Shown here one piece after another: positions 1 to 5,685 of a stretch of DNA of 6,435 bases. The translations under genes and the position numbers were made by a program. The notes beneath the pieces were generated by a model, which had not been told where the DNA came from, did no database searches, and saw only the letters and a program-made list of their open reading frames with translations. The first letter of the stretch is position 1. Every line of letters starts with the position of its first letter. Source of the DNA: Devosia equisanguinis (GTDB taxonomy: Bacteria; Pseudomonadota; Alphaproteobacteria; Rhizobiales; Hyphomicrobiaceae); NCBI GenBank assembly GCA_945901835.1, contig CAMDMH010000192.1:1-6435 (forward strand), read 5' to 3'.

Positions 1-54
1 CGAAGGCGGCAGTAGAAAGCCTGTCTGGCGGTCAATCTCGCGGAAATTGTCCAT
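1..54 (-). CDS. IS1182-like transposase, N-terminal fragment (cut by window edge)
   Basis: The minus strand from base 54 encodes 18 residues, MDNFREIDRQTGFLLPPS, before the window ends. From memory this matches the N-terminus of a group of IS1182/IS5-like DDE transposases, which begin FREIDRxTxFLLPPS and continue with DEWLPEKHLARF. The catalytic domain would lie outside the window. In-frame ATG codons also exist at 69 and 72, and none of the three has a good Shine-Dalgarno sequence, so the start is uncertain. The gene reads away from the urease operon and out of the window. The family call rests on a short but distinctive motif; no catalytic residue can be seen here. Confidence 0.7.
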   Translation of the reverse strand, partial: MDNFREIDRQTGFLLPPS

Positions 55-149
55 CGGAGCGGCCGCCATCATCGCGAGGAATCAATACGCTGATTCTACG
101 CTTGCCCTTGCCCCGCCGCCAGGACAAGTTAAGTCCGACAGGCTGCTAG
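1..149 (-). mobile_element. Partial insertion sequence (IS1182-like), 5' end
   Basis: The stretch contains the start of the transposase and about 75-95 bp of leader ahead of it. The outer end is probably near CTAGCAGCCTGTCGGACTTAA, read on the minus strand at about 129-149, which resembles IS ends of this transposase group as I remember them. The opposite terminus lies outside the window, so neither the inverted repeat nor a target duplication can be confirmed. The exact boundary is inferred: it could lie anywhere between about 129 and the palindrome that starts at 149. CTAG at 146-149 might be a target-site copy. Confidence 0.5.
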
Positions 150-419
150 TGTAGCTTTTTGCACCTGACGTTTGGTTGAGAGACCAGCCGCAAGCGGGGA
201 CCAAACGTCAGGTGCGCTACACAAGCGGCGGCGCGCCTGCCAGGCATCGCGTTCACGCTCGAGATCGATGACGCTCGGTGCGGGTGCGGCAAGTGTTGCC
301 GCGCTCATCATCGGCGTAGGCCTGGATCTGGCGATCTGGGCACGAATGGCATCATCGACGCGTGCGCGCAGTTCGCGCAAATCCTGAACTGTCAAATTCT
401 CGAGATCGGCGTCAGTCAT
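129..419 (-). CDS. Hypothetical protein, 3' end probably replaced by palindrome and IS sequence
   Basis: This is a 96-residue reading frame starting at ATG 419, with a weak AGGA nine bases upstream. The first 34 residues (MTDADLENLTVQDLREL..., then RARVDDAIRAQIARSR) form a plausible charged amphipathic helix and look genuinely coded. They are reminiscent of the short helical N-terminus of H-NS-like proteins, but no C-terminal domain follows, so I assign no function. A low-complexity Ala/Pro segment and ERERDAWQARRRL come next. The last 30 or so residues are translated from the palindrome (149-222) and the presumed IS terminus, where the TAA stop lies. The natural C-terminus was therefore probably lost when these elements arrived. 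It is co-directional with the urease genes but 468 bp downstream of ureG, so it is unlikely to belong to the operon. Confidence 0.45.
   Translation of the reverse strand: MTDADLENLTVQDLRELRARVDDAIRAQIARSRPTPMMSAATLAAPAPSVIDLERERDAWQARRRLCSAPDVWSPLAAGLSTKRQVQKATLAACRT
149..222. repeat. Large imperfect palindrome beside the IS end
   Basis: Bases 161-176 (GCACCTGACGTTTGGT) are the exact reverse complement of 200-215, separated by a 23-nt spacer. The pairing resumes outside: GTGTAGC at 149-155 matches GCTACAC at 216-222, but the left arm carries five extra T (156-160) that bulge out. The total is 23 paired bases per arm. There is no T-run after the stem on either strand, so it does not look like an intrinsic terminator. 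It could be the target site of the neighbouring IS, a small palindromic element, or a terminal repeat pair of a very short non-autonomous element. Confidence 0.85.
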
Positions 420-887
420 TCAATCTCATCCTGTTGACAAGAAAACCGCGACCAGAGTTTCGCGCGCCGACAAAAACGACGCACGGATACCCCGTGCATC
501 ATCCCGCGTTCCCGCTCGCGAATTTGGTTTCAGCTTCGAGTGCCGATTGGACTTCAGTGCGAAACCCACCCTATGCTTCAAGTGCAATGCGGCGGTGACA
601 AGGCATCAGTCAAAACTTTGGCAAGCTGCGTCAAGCGTCGGGTATCCCCAACTCGTTTAATCCAACACCTACGCTGGCCTTACCAAACCGGGATATCGGC
701 AGCGTGGCGGAGCCGGGCTCCCCGAATGCCCCGTCCCGTCACCGACGGCATAGGTTGTAGCGCGACACGAAACTGCTGACAAGCCATAGACATTTCATGA
801 TAATTTCATGACGATGCAGTTTTGCGGTCATGCAGTGTTGGGTCCCGGCCGGTCCACGCCGCATGCTCGCGCGTGCCCGACGAGAGG
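420..887. other. Intergenic region without a supported gene
   Basis: These 468 bases lie between ureG and the small hypothetical gene. I translated parts of both strands by eye and found only short frames with no family resemblance and frequent stops. The visible structure is minor: a tandem 9-bp repeat at 792-811, a repeated ATGCAGT at 814-820 and 830-836, and a 6-bp stem GCACGG/CCGTGC at 481-497. I see no convincing intrinsic terminator directly after ureG, although one might be expected at the end of the operon. No tRNA or other RNA gene was recognised. Confidence 0.5.
792..811 (+). promoter_or_regulatory. Tandem repeat resembling a PHO box
   Basis: ATTTCATGA occurs at 792-800 and again at 803-811, an 11-bp period, in an AT-rich patch of otherwise GC-rich DNA. 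PhoB boxes consist of two 7-bp CTGTCAT-like units with a 4-bp AT-rich spacer and the same period. Here the units read ATTTCAT, GATA, ATTTCAT, so the right half of the unit matches and the left half does not. No plus-strand gene starts downstream, and the nearest minus-strand start (419) is about 370 bp away. The assignment is therefore weak; another response regulator, or chance, is possible. Confidence 0.2.
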
Positions 888-1523
888 TCAGTTCGTGACC
901 AGTCCGCCATTTTTCTCGATAAAGCTCAATATCGTAGCTACTCCGTCTCCGCAGCGAAGGTTGGTAAAAACGTAGGGGCGCTCGCCACGGACATGGCGGG
1001 TATCACGCTCCATCACCTCGAGGCTCGCACCGACGTGGGGGGCGAGATCGGTCTTGTTGATAACCAATAAATCGGATCGCGTTATTCCTGGGCCGCCTTT
1101 GCGCGGGATCTTCTCACCCTGCGCGACATCGATCACGAATATCGAAAGATCGGCCAGTTCCGGCGAGAACATCGCGGCGAGATTGTCGCCGCCCGATTCG
1201 ATCAGGACGATCTCGGCATCGGGAAACCTCGCGGTCATCGTCGCGACGGCGGCGAGGTTCAAGGAACAGTCCTCGCGGATCGCGGTGTGCGGGCAGCCGC
1301 CGGTCTCGACGCCCATGATGCGCTCTGCAGGCAGTACGCCCGAGCGCGTCAGGATCTCGGCATCCTCGCGTGTGTAGATGTCGTTGGTGATCGCCACGAT
1401 GCTGTAGGTCGACCGCATTTGCCTGCACAGCGCTTCCATCAGCGCCGTCTTTCCCGCGCCCACGGGACCGCCGATGCCGACGCGCAGGGGACCGTTCGGG
1501 CTAACGGTGCGTTTCGTGGTCAT
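888..1523 (-). CDS. ureG: Urease accessory GTPase UreG
   Basis: UreG is a SIMIBI-class GTPase whose GTP hydrolysis drives nickel insertion into the urease active site, in a complex with UreD and UreF; it receives nickel from UreE. The 211-residue product has the family length. The P-loop GPVGAGKT is at residues 19-26, the metal-binding Cys-Pro-His motif at 77-79 within [15 protein letters not shown] at 109-115 and the guanine-specificity motif NKTD at 156-159. All are intact. The start at ATG 1523 was chosen because it gives family length and overlaps the ureF stop by ATGA, which suggests translational coupling. The frame is open further upstream, but that part is ureF shadow. It is the last gene of the urease operon in this window. 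Confidence 0.97.
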   Translation of the reverse strand: MTTKRTVSPNGPLRVGIGGPVGAGKTALMEALCRQMRSTYSIVAITNDIYTREDAEILTRSGVLPAERIMGVETGGCPHTAIREDCSLNLAAVATMTARFPDAEIVLIESGGDNLAAMFSPELADLSIFVIDVAQGEKIPRKGGPGITRSDLLVINKTDLAPHVGASLEVMERDTRHVRGERPYVFTNLRCGDGVATILSFIEKNGGLVTN

Positions 1524-2230
1524 GACCTGAACATCCTCGTCTCCTGCGTTTCGTGCGCCGCTGCGGCGATATCGGAGACGAATGCCGCACCGCCGAGATC
1601 GTCTGGTGTCGAGATCGCCGCATTGGCTGCAACGCTCGCGATGATCGCCGCCAAGCTCGCGATTATGCGCTGGCCGTCGGTCTGCCCGATGGCAGCCAGG
1701 CGAACAAGGGCGGAGACGAGGTTCGACGTGAACGCTACGAGGTAGGCCTGCGTCGTCGAGCCCAGAGGCATTGCCGCACCGCCCGCGACGGCTCCGACAG
1801 CAACGGGGTAGGCGACCGCGCCAGAGAGGGCATGGGCGGTTTCCCCGGAGATGCGGCCCGGCCAAGCGGCCGCGACGGTCGTGATAAATGCAGCGCCTTG
1901 CGTGCTCGTTTCGAGATAGCGCTCGCGACAGCCGGACAGCGCCAACGCGAGATCGTTGATCTCGACGATGCGCGCACCATCGCCATCGCGTGCGGCGCGC
2001 CACGCTCCCGCGAGCAGGATCGCATCGTTACGCGCGGCCCCATGCTGGAGAAGATCGCCGATCCAGGCTTCCGCGGAGATGCGGTCGCGCACGCGGCCTT
2101 GGCCGACCGCCCATTCCAGACCGTGGCTGTAGGCGAAGCTGCCGACAGGGAATGCCGGCGATAGCCAGAGTTGCAGCTCCAGCGGAAACGGCTCGCGGGC
2201 GTTTGCGTGCTCTTTCCCCGAGGTGGTCAT
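1520..2230 (-). CDS. ureF: Urease accessory protein UreF
   Basis: UreF bridges UreD and UreG in the apo-urease activation complex and acts as an all-helical scaffold that gates the GTPase and the nickel tunnel. The 236-residue product shows the conserved N-terminal signature [17 protein letters not shown] at about residues 23-39 and a C-terminal region with [15 protein letters not shown], matching the family's [13 protein letters not shown] motif. It is Ala-rich, as is usual for UreF in GC-rich genomes. The start at ATG 2230 is favoured over the upstream GTG/ATG-open frame because the upstream residues are Arg/Pro-rich antisense-like sequence and because this ATG overlaps the ureE stop (ATGA). 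Its own stop overlaps the ureG start in the same way, so E, F and G form a tightly coupled block. Confidence 0.95.
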   Translation of the reverse strand: MTTSGKEHANAREPFPLELQLWLSPAFPVGSFAYSHGLEWAVGQGRVRDRISAEAWIGDLLQHGAARNDAILLAGAWRAARDGDGARIVEINDLALALSGCRERYLETSTQGAAFITTVAAAWPGRISGETAHALSGAVAYPVAVGAVAGGAAMPLGSTTQAYLVAFTSNLVSALVRLAAIGQTDGQRIIASLAAIIASVAANAAISTPDDLGGAAFVSDIAAAAHETQETRMFRS

Positions 2231-2691
2231 GGCACATGCCCGTGTGCGCCGTTGGTGTTTCCACCAGCATATGCACCGTCTTCCGGATCGAAAGGTATCT
2301 CGACTTCCTCGACGCTCGCGCCGAGGCCGCGCACCATTGCTTCGATCACGTGGTCGCGACGGATGTAAATGCGGCCGGCGTGGATCATCACGGGCAGGTG
2401 ACGGTTGCCGAGATGCCACGCGAGCCGCATCATCTGTTCCGTGTTCCCACAGCGCAGCTTCGCCAGCGGCTCGGGCGCTGCCACGACCGCGATGCAGCGA
2501 CCGTCATCGAGCAGGAGGCCATCGCCCCCGCGCAAGTGCACCGCGCGTTCGAGATCGAGCAGAAACGGCAGGCCGCTCTCGGTCTCCATCATGCAGCGCC
2601 GGCGGTAGCGGCCGTCGAAGTCGAGGACGACTTCGCCGGCGACATCAGCGTCGACATCGCGCGCCGGGATATGGGAGATCGCGCGGATCAT
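2227..2691 (-). CDS. ureE: Urease accessory nickel chaperone UreE
   Basis: UreE is a dimeric nickel-binding chaperone that passes nickel to UreG. The 154-residue product has the N-terminal peptide-binding-like domain (about 1-75), with LPFLLDLERAVHLRGGDGL at 41-59, followed by the metal-binding domain with WHLGNRHLP at 92-100. His98 corresponds to the conserved interface nickel ligand, and RRDHVIEAM follows at 111-119. The C-terminus has only two histidines (GAHGHVP), not the long poly-His tail of Klebsiella UreE, so nickel storage capacity is probably low. The ATG start overlaps the stop of the preceding HTH antitoxin-like gene by ATGA, and the ureE stop overlaps the ureF start. UreE translation may thus depend on that inserted gene. 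Confidence 0.95.
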   Translation of the reverse strand: MIRAISHIPARDVDADVAGEVVLDFDGRYRRRCMMETESGLPFLLDLERAVHLRGGDGLLLDDGRCIAVVAAPEPLAKLRCGNTEQMMRLAWHLGNRHLPVMIHAGRIYIRRDHVIEAMVRGLGASVEEVEIPFDPEDGAYAGGNTNGAHGHVP

Positions 2692-3065
2692 GCGATCCAG
2701 GATGGCGGAATGCCGAGGGCAGTAGCGAGTTTTGCGGCTTGGTCAGGCGTGAGGTCAGTGTAGCCGTTTTCGACTGAATTGATGATCCCCACATCGACAC
2801 CACTTTCGCCGGCCAAATCTTCCGGTCGGAGGCCGCGCATCTTGCGTGCCGCGGCCAGCCGCGAGTGCCCATCGGCGACCGTGGCCACCATATCGGAGTA
2901 CAGTGGGGCAGAGACGCCGCGCGTGAGTTCCGCTTCGCGCAAGACCCTCACCGCCAGTTTATCCTCCACGTCCGCGAGCGCCAAAAGAACGCTATCGTAA
3001 TCTTCTCGGCTGAGCAACACCATTTCGTCGCCGCTCGGTGTCCTGATGATTTGTGGATCGTCCAT
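2688..3065 (-). CDS. Antitoxin-like protein: Phd-like N-terminus with Xre-type HTH
   Basis: The 125-residue product has two parts. Residues 1-40 (PQIIRTPSGDEMVLLSREDYDS, then ALADVEDKLAV) resemble the Phd/YefM-like or HipB-like N-terminus found in antitoxins that pair with RelE/ParE toxins. Residues 68-122 are an Xre/Cro-type helix-turn-helix (LAAARKMRGLRPEDLAGESG, then an INSVENG recognition helix region and LATALGIPPSW). In the known pairs the toxin gene usually lies immediately upstream and the HTH protein represses the operon. Here upstream is ureC and only a short doubtful frame. The ATG at 3065 has a weak ribosome site. The stop overlaps the ureE ATG, so the gene is embedded in the urease operon. 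It could act as a DNA-binding regulator or as an orphan antitoxin; the protein class is firm and its job is inferred. Confidence 0.8.
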   Translation of the reverse strand: MDDPQIIRTPSGDEMVLLSREDYDSVLLALADVEDKLAVRVLREAELTRGVSAPLYSDMVATVADGHSRLAAARKMRGLRPEDLAGESGVDVGIINSVENGYTDLTPDQAAKLATALGIPPSWIA

Positions 3066-3193
3066 GGCTCTAACTCTGCTGGTTTCAGACGCTGAATCGT
3101 CGAGAGGTCTAAACCATCTGGATATCGCGCAATCTCCCTGCCTTCATTGTCGAAGATCACAGCGCACCAGCCGGCATTCCATTCGATATCCAC
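2948..3193 (-). pseudogene. Short unassigned frame after ureC, possible toxin remnant
   Basis: A frame opens at GTG 3193, one base after the ureC stop, and runs 81 codons, the last 118 bases overlapping the antitoxin-like gene. Only the first 44 or so residues look protein-like, notably GWCAVIFDNEGREIARYPDG. The part overlapping the HTH gene (Trp/Arg-rich) looks like an out-of-frame shadow. RelE/ParE toxins end with a strand pair of the type DWRVIFxxxxxEI, and such toxins normally precede this kind of HTH antitoxin. The fragment may therefore be the C-terminal half of a lost toxin. The similarity is short and judged by eye. It could equally be a small real gene of unknown function or non-coding linker. 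Confidence 0.3.
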
Positions 3194-3194
3194 G

Positions 3195-4904
3195 TCAGAA
3201 GAGGAAATAGCGTTGCGCCATGGGCAGTTCCTTGGCGGGTTCACAGGTGGCGAGTTCGCCGTCGACGGTGACGCGGTAGGTTTCGGGATCGACCTCGATC
3301 CTGGGCGTGGCGTCGTTGTGGATCATGCTCTTCTTGGAGATGCCGCCGCGCACGTTCTCGACCGCGATCAACTCCTTCTCGACGCCGAGCTTCTTCGCCA
3401 GCTTGCCGGAAACGAACGCCTGGCTGACGAACGTCACGGCAGAGCGAGCGATGGCCTTACCGAAGCTGCCGAACATCGGACGGTAGTGCAGCGGCTGCGG
3501 CGTCGGGATCGAAGCGTTGGGATCGCCCATCGAGGCGGCGGCGATCATCCCGCCCTTGATGACGAGATCGGGCTTCACACCGAAGAACGCCGGCGACCAC
3601 AGCACGAGATCGGCGAGCTTGCCCTTCTCGACGGAGCCGATGTGGCGCGATACGCCGTGCGCGATCGCCGGGTTGATCGTGTACTTCGCGATGTACCGCT
3701 TCACACGTTGGTTGTCGTTCCCTGCCTCGCCGGGCAACGATCCGCGCTGGACTTTCATCTTGTTCGCCGTCTGCCATGTGCGGATGATGACCTCACCGAC
3801 ACGGCCCATCGCCTGGCTGTCGGACGACATCATCGAAAGCGCGCCGATGTCGTGCAGGATGTCCTCGGCGGCGATGGTTTCCTTGCGGATGCGGCTCTCG
3901 GCGAACGCGAGATCCTCAGGAATCGCGCTGTCGAGATGGTGGCAGACCATGAGCATGTCGAGATGCTCGTCGAGCGTGTTGACCGTGAACGGCCGCGTCG
4001 GATTTGTCGACGACGGCAGCACGTTCGGCAGCCCCGCGACCTTGATGATGTCGGGTGCGTGGCCGCCGCCCGCGCCTTCGGTGTGAAAGGCGTGGATGGT
4101 ACGGCCCTTGAAGGCGGCGATGGTGTCCTCGACGAAGCCGCTCTCGTTCAGCGTATCGGAATGCAGCATCACCTGGACATCGTGATCGTCGGCGACAGCG
4201 AGGCAATTGTCGATGGCGGCGGGCGTGGTGCCCCAGTCCTCGTGCAGCTTCAACGCGCAGGCGCCGGCCTCGATCTGCTCGACGAGCCCGGCGGGACGCG
4301 AGGCGTTACCCTTGCCGGCAAAACCGATGTTCATCGGGAACGCGTCGGCCGCCTCGATCATGCGCTGGATGTGCCAGGGGCCCGGCGTGCATGTCGTGGC
4401 GTTGGTGCCGGTCGCGGGCCCCGTGCCGCCGCCGAGCATCGAGGTAATGCCGGAATCCAGCGCTTCCTCGATCTGCTGTGGGCAGATGAAGTGTATGTGC
4501 GTGTCGAAGCCGCCAGCGGTCAGGATCTTGCCTTCGCCCGCGATCACTTCGGTGCCCGGTCCCACGATGATGTCGACGCCGGGCTGGATGTCGGGATTGC
4601 CGGCCTTGCCGATGCGGTCGATGCGGCCATCGCGCAGTCCGACGTCGGCTTTGACGATGCCCCAGTGGTCGATGATGAGCGCGTTGGTGATGACGGTATC
4701 GACGGCACCCTTCGCACGCGTCACCTGGGATTGGCCCATCCCGTCGCGGATGACTTTGCCGCCGCCGAACTTCACCTCCTCGCCGTAGATCGTGAAATCC
4801 TTCTCGACCTCGACGATCAGTTGCGTGTCGGCGAGCCGCACCTTGTCGCCGGTGGTCGGGCCGAACATGTCGGCATAGGCGGCGCGGGAGATCTTGCGGG
4901 GCAT
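3195..4904 (-). CDS. ureC: Urease alpha (catalytic) subunit UreC
   Basis: UreC is the cytoplasmic nickel amidohydrolase subunit that hydrolyses urea. The 569-residue product has the family length, and residues sit two higher than in Klebsiella UreC. Nickel ligands are His136 and His138 (THIH), the carbamylated Lys219 (ALKLHEDWG), His248 (MLHSD), His274 ([12 protein letters not shown]) and Asp362 ([12 protein letters not shown]). The mobile flap carries Cys321 and catalytic His322 (MVCHHLD), and Arg338 is present. Nothing essential is missing, and the C-terminus (MAQRYFLF) is complete. The start at ATG 4904 is chosen for the family-typical [17 protein letters not shown] and a GGAG seven bases upstream (4912-4915); an in-frame GTG at 4940 adds 12 unlikely residues. 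It is separated from ureAB by an inserted toxin-antitoxin pair, with 45 bp between the toxin stop and this start. Confidence 0.98.
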   Translation of the reverse strand: MPRKISRAAYADMFGPTTGDKVRLADTQLIVEVEKDFTIYGEEVKFGGGKVIRDGMGQSQVTRAKGAVDTVITNALIIDHWGIVKADVGLRDGRIDRIGKAGNPDIQPGVDIIVGPGTEVIAGEGKILTAGGFDTHIHFICPQQIEEALDSGITSMLGGGTGPATGTNATTCTPGPWHIQRMIEAADAFPMNIGFAGKGNASRPAGLVEQIEAGACALKLHEDWGTTPAAIDNCLAVADDHDVQVMLHSDTLNESGFVEDTIAAFKGRTIHAFHTEGAGGGHAPDIIKVAGLPNVLPSSTNPTRPFTVNTLDEHLDMLMVCHHLDSAIPEDLAFAESRIRKETIAAEDILHDIGALSMMSSDSQAMGRVGEVIIRTWQTANKMKVQRGSLPGEAGNDNQRVKRYIAKYTINPAIAHGVSRHIGSVEKGKLADLVLWSPAFFGVKPDLVIKGGMIAAASMGDPNASIPTPQPLHYRPMFGSFGKAIARSAVTFVSQAFVSGKLAKKLGVEKELIAVENVRGGISKKSMIHNDATPRIEVDPETYRVTVDGELATCEPAKELPMAQRYFLF

Positions 4905-4949
4905 TTCAGTGCTCCAATCGGAACCTAAAGGAGGCATCACTGCAAGGCA

Positions 4950-5345
4950 TTAAACTAGGCGCGTGAAGGCGGTGCGGTTTGACGCCGGGCGGTCGAAGGT
5001 CATTGTGGTCGAGCATCCGGCGACCCGGTTGAGTTCGCCGATGAGAGAATCGCCAAAGTGCAGACCGTCGTCCCTGCACCGCGATAGCGCGGCATTAATC
5101 GCATCACGATCTGACATGACGAAAGCAGCACTCCGCATCATGGATTCGATCGCCTCGATGATTGCCGTGCGCTCGTACTTGTATCTCGTGCGCAAACTCC
5201 AACTGAACTCGACGAGGACGACCAGATTTACGTAACCCTGGTTAGCCTCGTCGAGTGTTCCGATCAGGGTTCGAGCGAGCGACGTCTGGACCGGATCGTC
5301 CTGCGTGACGGCGCTCAGCAGGATGTTCGTGTCAAGTCCGATCAC
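4950..5345 (-). CDS. vapC: PIN-domain ribonuclease toxin, VapC-like
   Basis: The 131-residue product is a single PIN domain of typical VapC length. VapC toxins are Mg-dependent endoribonucleases that cut tRNA or rRNA when not held by the VapB antitoxin. The four acidic residues expected at the active site are visible: Asp5 (GLDTNILL), Glu46 (VLVEFSWSL), Asp99 (LHFGDSLIG) and Asp118 (TMTFDR). The catalytic centre thus looks intact. Translation starts at GTG 5345, which overlaps the TGA of the antitoxin gene (GTGA), the usual coupled arrangement of antitoxin then toxin. The pair lies between ureAB and ureC on the same strand, so read-through from the urease promoter should also transcribe it. 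The RNA target cannot be told from sequence. Confidence 0.9.
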   Translation of the reverse strand: MIGLDTNILLSAVTQDDPVQTSLARTLIGTLDEANQGYVNLVVLVEFSWSLRTRYKYERTAIIEAIESMMRSAAFVMSDRDAINAALSRCRDDGLHFGDSLIGELNRVAGCSTTMTFDRPASNRTAFTRLV

Positions 5346-5620
5346 CTCGCCTTCGCCTCTTGCCGACGTGTTTTGACATCGCGTTCCTCCACGGCTCGGG
5401 CGATTGCCGCATCGTCGCTATCGATCGCCGGGTCCGGCTTGCGAGGCGGCAGGGCATCGAGAAAGCCTTGCGGCGATCTGTTCCTAGGCCGCAGCATCAC
5501 ACGTCCCTCATGATCCAAATAGAATTCGACCTTGTCGCCGTCTTTGAGCTTCAATTTCTCCCTCAACCGGGCCGGCAGCGTGACCTGTCCTTTGGAGGTG
5601 ATAGTTGCCTCGAAGTGCAC
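5342..5620 (-). CDS. vapB: AbrB/MazE-fold antitoxin, VapB-like
   Basis: The product has 92 residues. Residues 3-45 form a SpoVT-AbrB swapped-hairpin DNA-binding domain (ATITSKGQVTLPARLREKL, then LKDGDKVEFYLDHEGRVMLRP). The C-terminal part is charged and disordered-looking (PPRKPDPAIDSDD to RRQEAKAR) and would wrap around the toxin. Such proteins neutralise VapC and repress their own promoter. I chose GTG 5620 because AAGGAG (plus 5629-5634) lies eight bases upstream; the alternative GTG at 5629 overlaps that ribosome site and adds only three residues. The stop overlaps the vapC start. The gene begins 65 bp after the ureAB stop, in a short gap that carries direct repeats and a possible promoter. 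Confidence 0.88.
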   Translation of the reverse strand: MHFEATITSKGQVTLPARLREKLKLKDGDKVEFYLDHEGRVMLRPRNRSPQGFLDALPPRKPDPAIDSDDAAIARAVEERDVKTRRQEAKAR

Positions 5621-5628
5621 TTGAATCA

Positions 5629-5658
5629 CTCCTTACTTTTCGCCATTCTCCTTACTTT
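5629..5658 (-). repeat. Two 11-bp direct repeats carrying duplicated ribosome sites
   Basis: On the minus strand AAAGTAAGGAG occurs at 5648-5658 and again at 5629-5639, a 19-bp period. Each copy holds AAGGAG. The nearer copy is well placed for the vapB GTG at 5620. The farther copy lies one base before an ATG that opens a six-codon frame (MAKSKE, 5646-5626) ending at TGA just before vapB. The repeat may be an operator half-site pair, a duplicated ribosome site, or chance. Confidence 0.6.
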
Positions 5659-5682
5659 ACCCGCGAGCGGGCCAACAAGCAA
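5654..5682 (-). promoter_or_regulatory. Possible vapBC promoter with palindrome in the spacer
   Basis: Read on the minus strand, TTGCTT (5682-5677) and TAAAGT (5659-5654) are separated by exactly 17 bp and match the sigma-70 -35 and -10 consensus at three and four of six positions. The spacer contains the palindrome CCCGCGAGCGGG (plus 5660-5671), which could be an operator for the antitoxin. It sits directly after the ureAB stop and ahead of vapB. The match is modest and alphaproteobacterial promoters vary, so this is tentative. Confidence 0.3.
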
Positions 5683-5685
5683 CGG

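Noticed and set aside
471..497. Hairpin GCACGG/CCGTGC with a T-run on the minus strand, as an intrinsic terminator
   Set aside because: The stem is only 6 bp and the T-run starts four bases after it. It is also about 390 bp past ureG, so it is too weak to call.
540..779. Plus-strand frame of 79 codons in the intergenic region
   Set aside because: The composition is irregular (many Cys, Arg and Pro), there is no ribosome site or motif, and it is not supported as a gene.
841..855. GGTCCCGGCCGGTCC after ureG as a terminator stem
   Set aside because: GGTCC is a direct repeat here, and only the central CCGGCCGG is self-complementary. No T-run follows on the minus strand.
1524..2003. N-terminal extension of ureG to an upstream start at 2003
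   Set aside because: The extra 160 residues are an Arg/Cys-rich shadow of ureF. The ATG at 1523 gives the family length and overlaps the ureF stop.
2231..2419. N-terminal extension of ureF to 2419
   Set aside because: The added 63 residues are Arg/Pro-rich shadow of ureE. ATG 2230 gives the family length and the ATGA overlap with ureE.
1553..2763. Several plus-strand frames opposite ureF and ureE
   Set aside because: They are Arg/Ala-rich shadow translations without motifs, overlapping well-identified minus-strand genes.
3147..4928. Long open frame on the plus strand (593 codons) opposite ureC
   Set aside because: It is the antisense shadow of ureC, produced by GC-rich codon bias. Its product is Asp/Val/Arg/His-rich with no family resemblance, whereas the minus strand encodes a complete urease alpha subunit.
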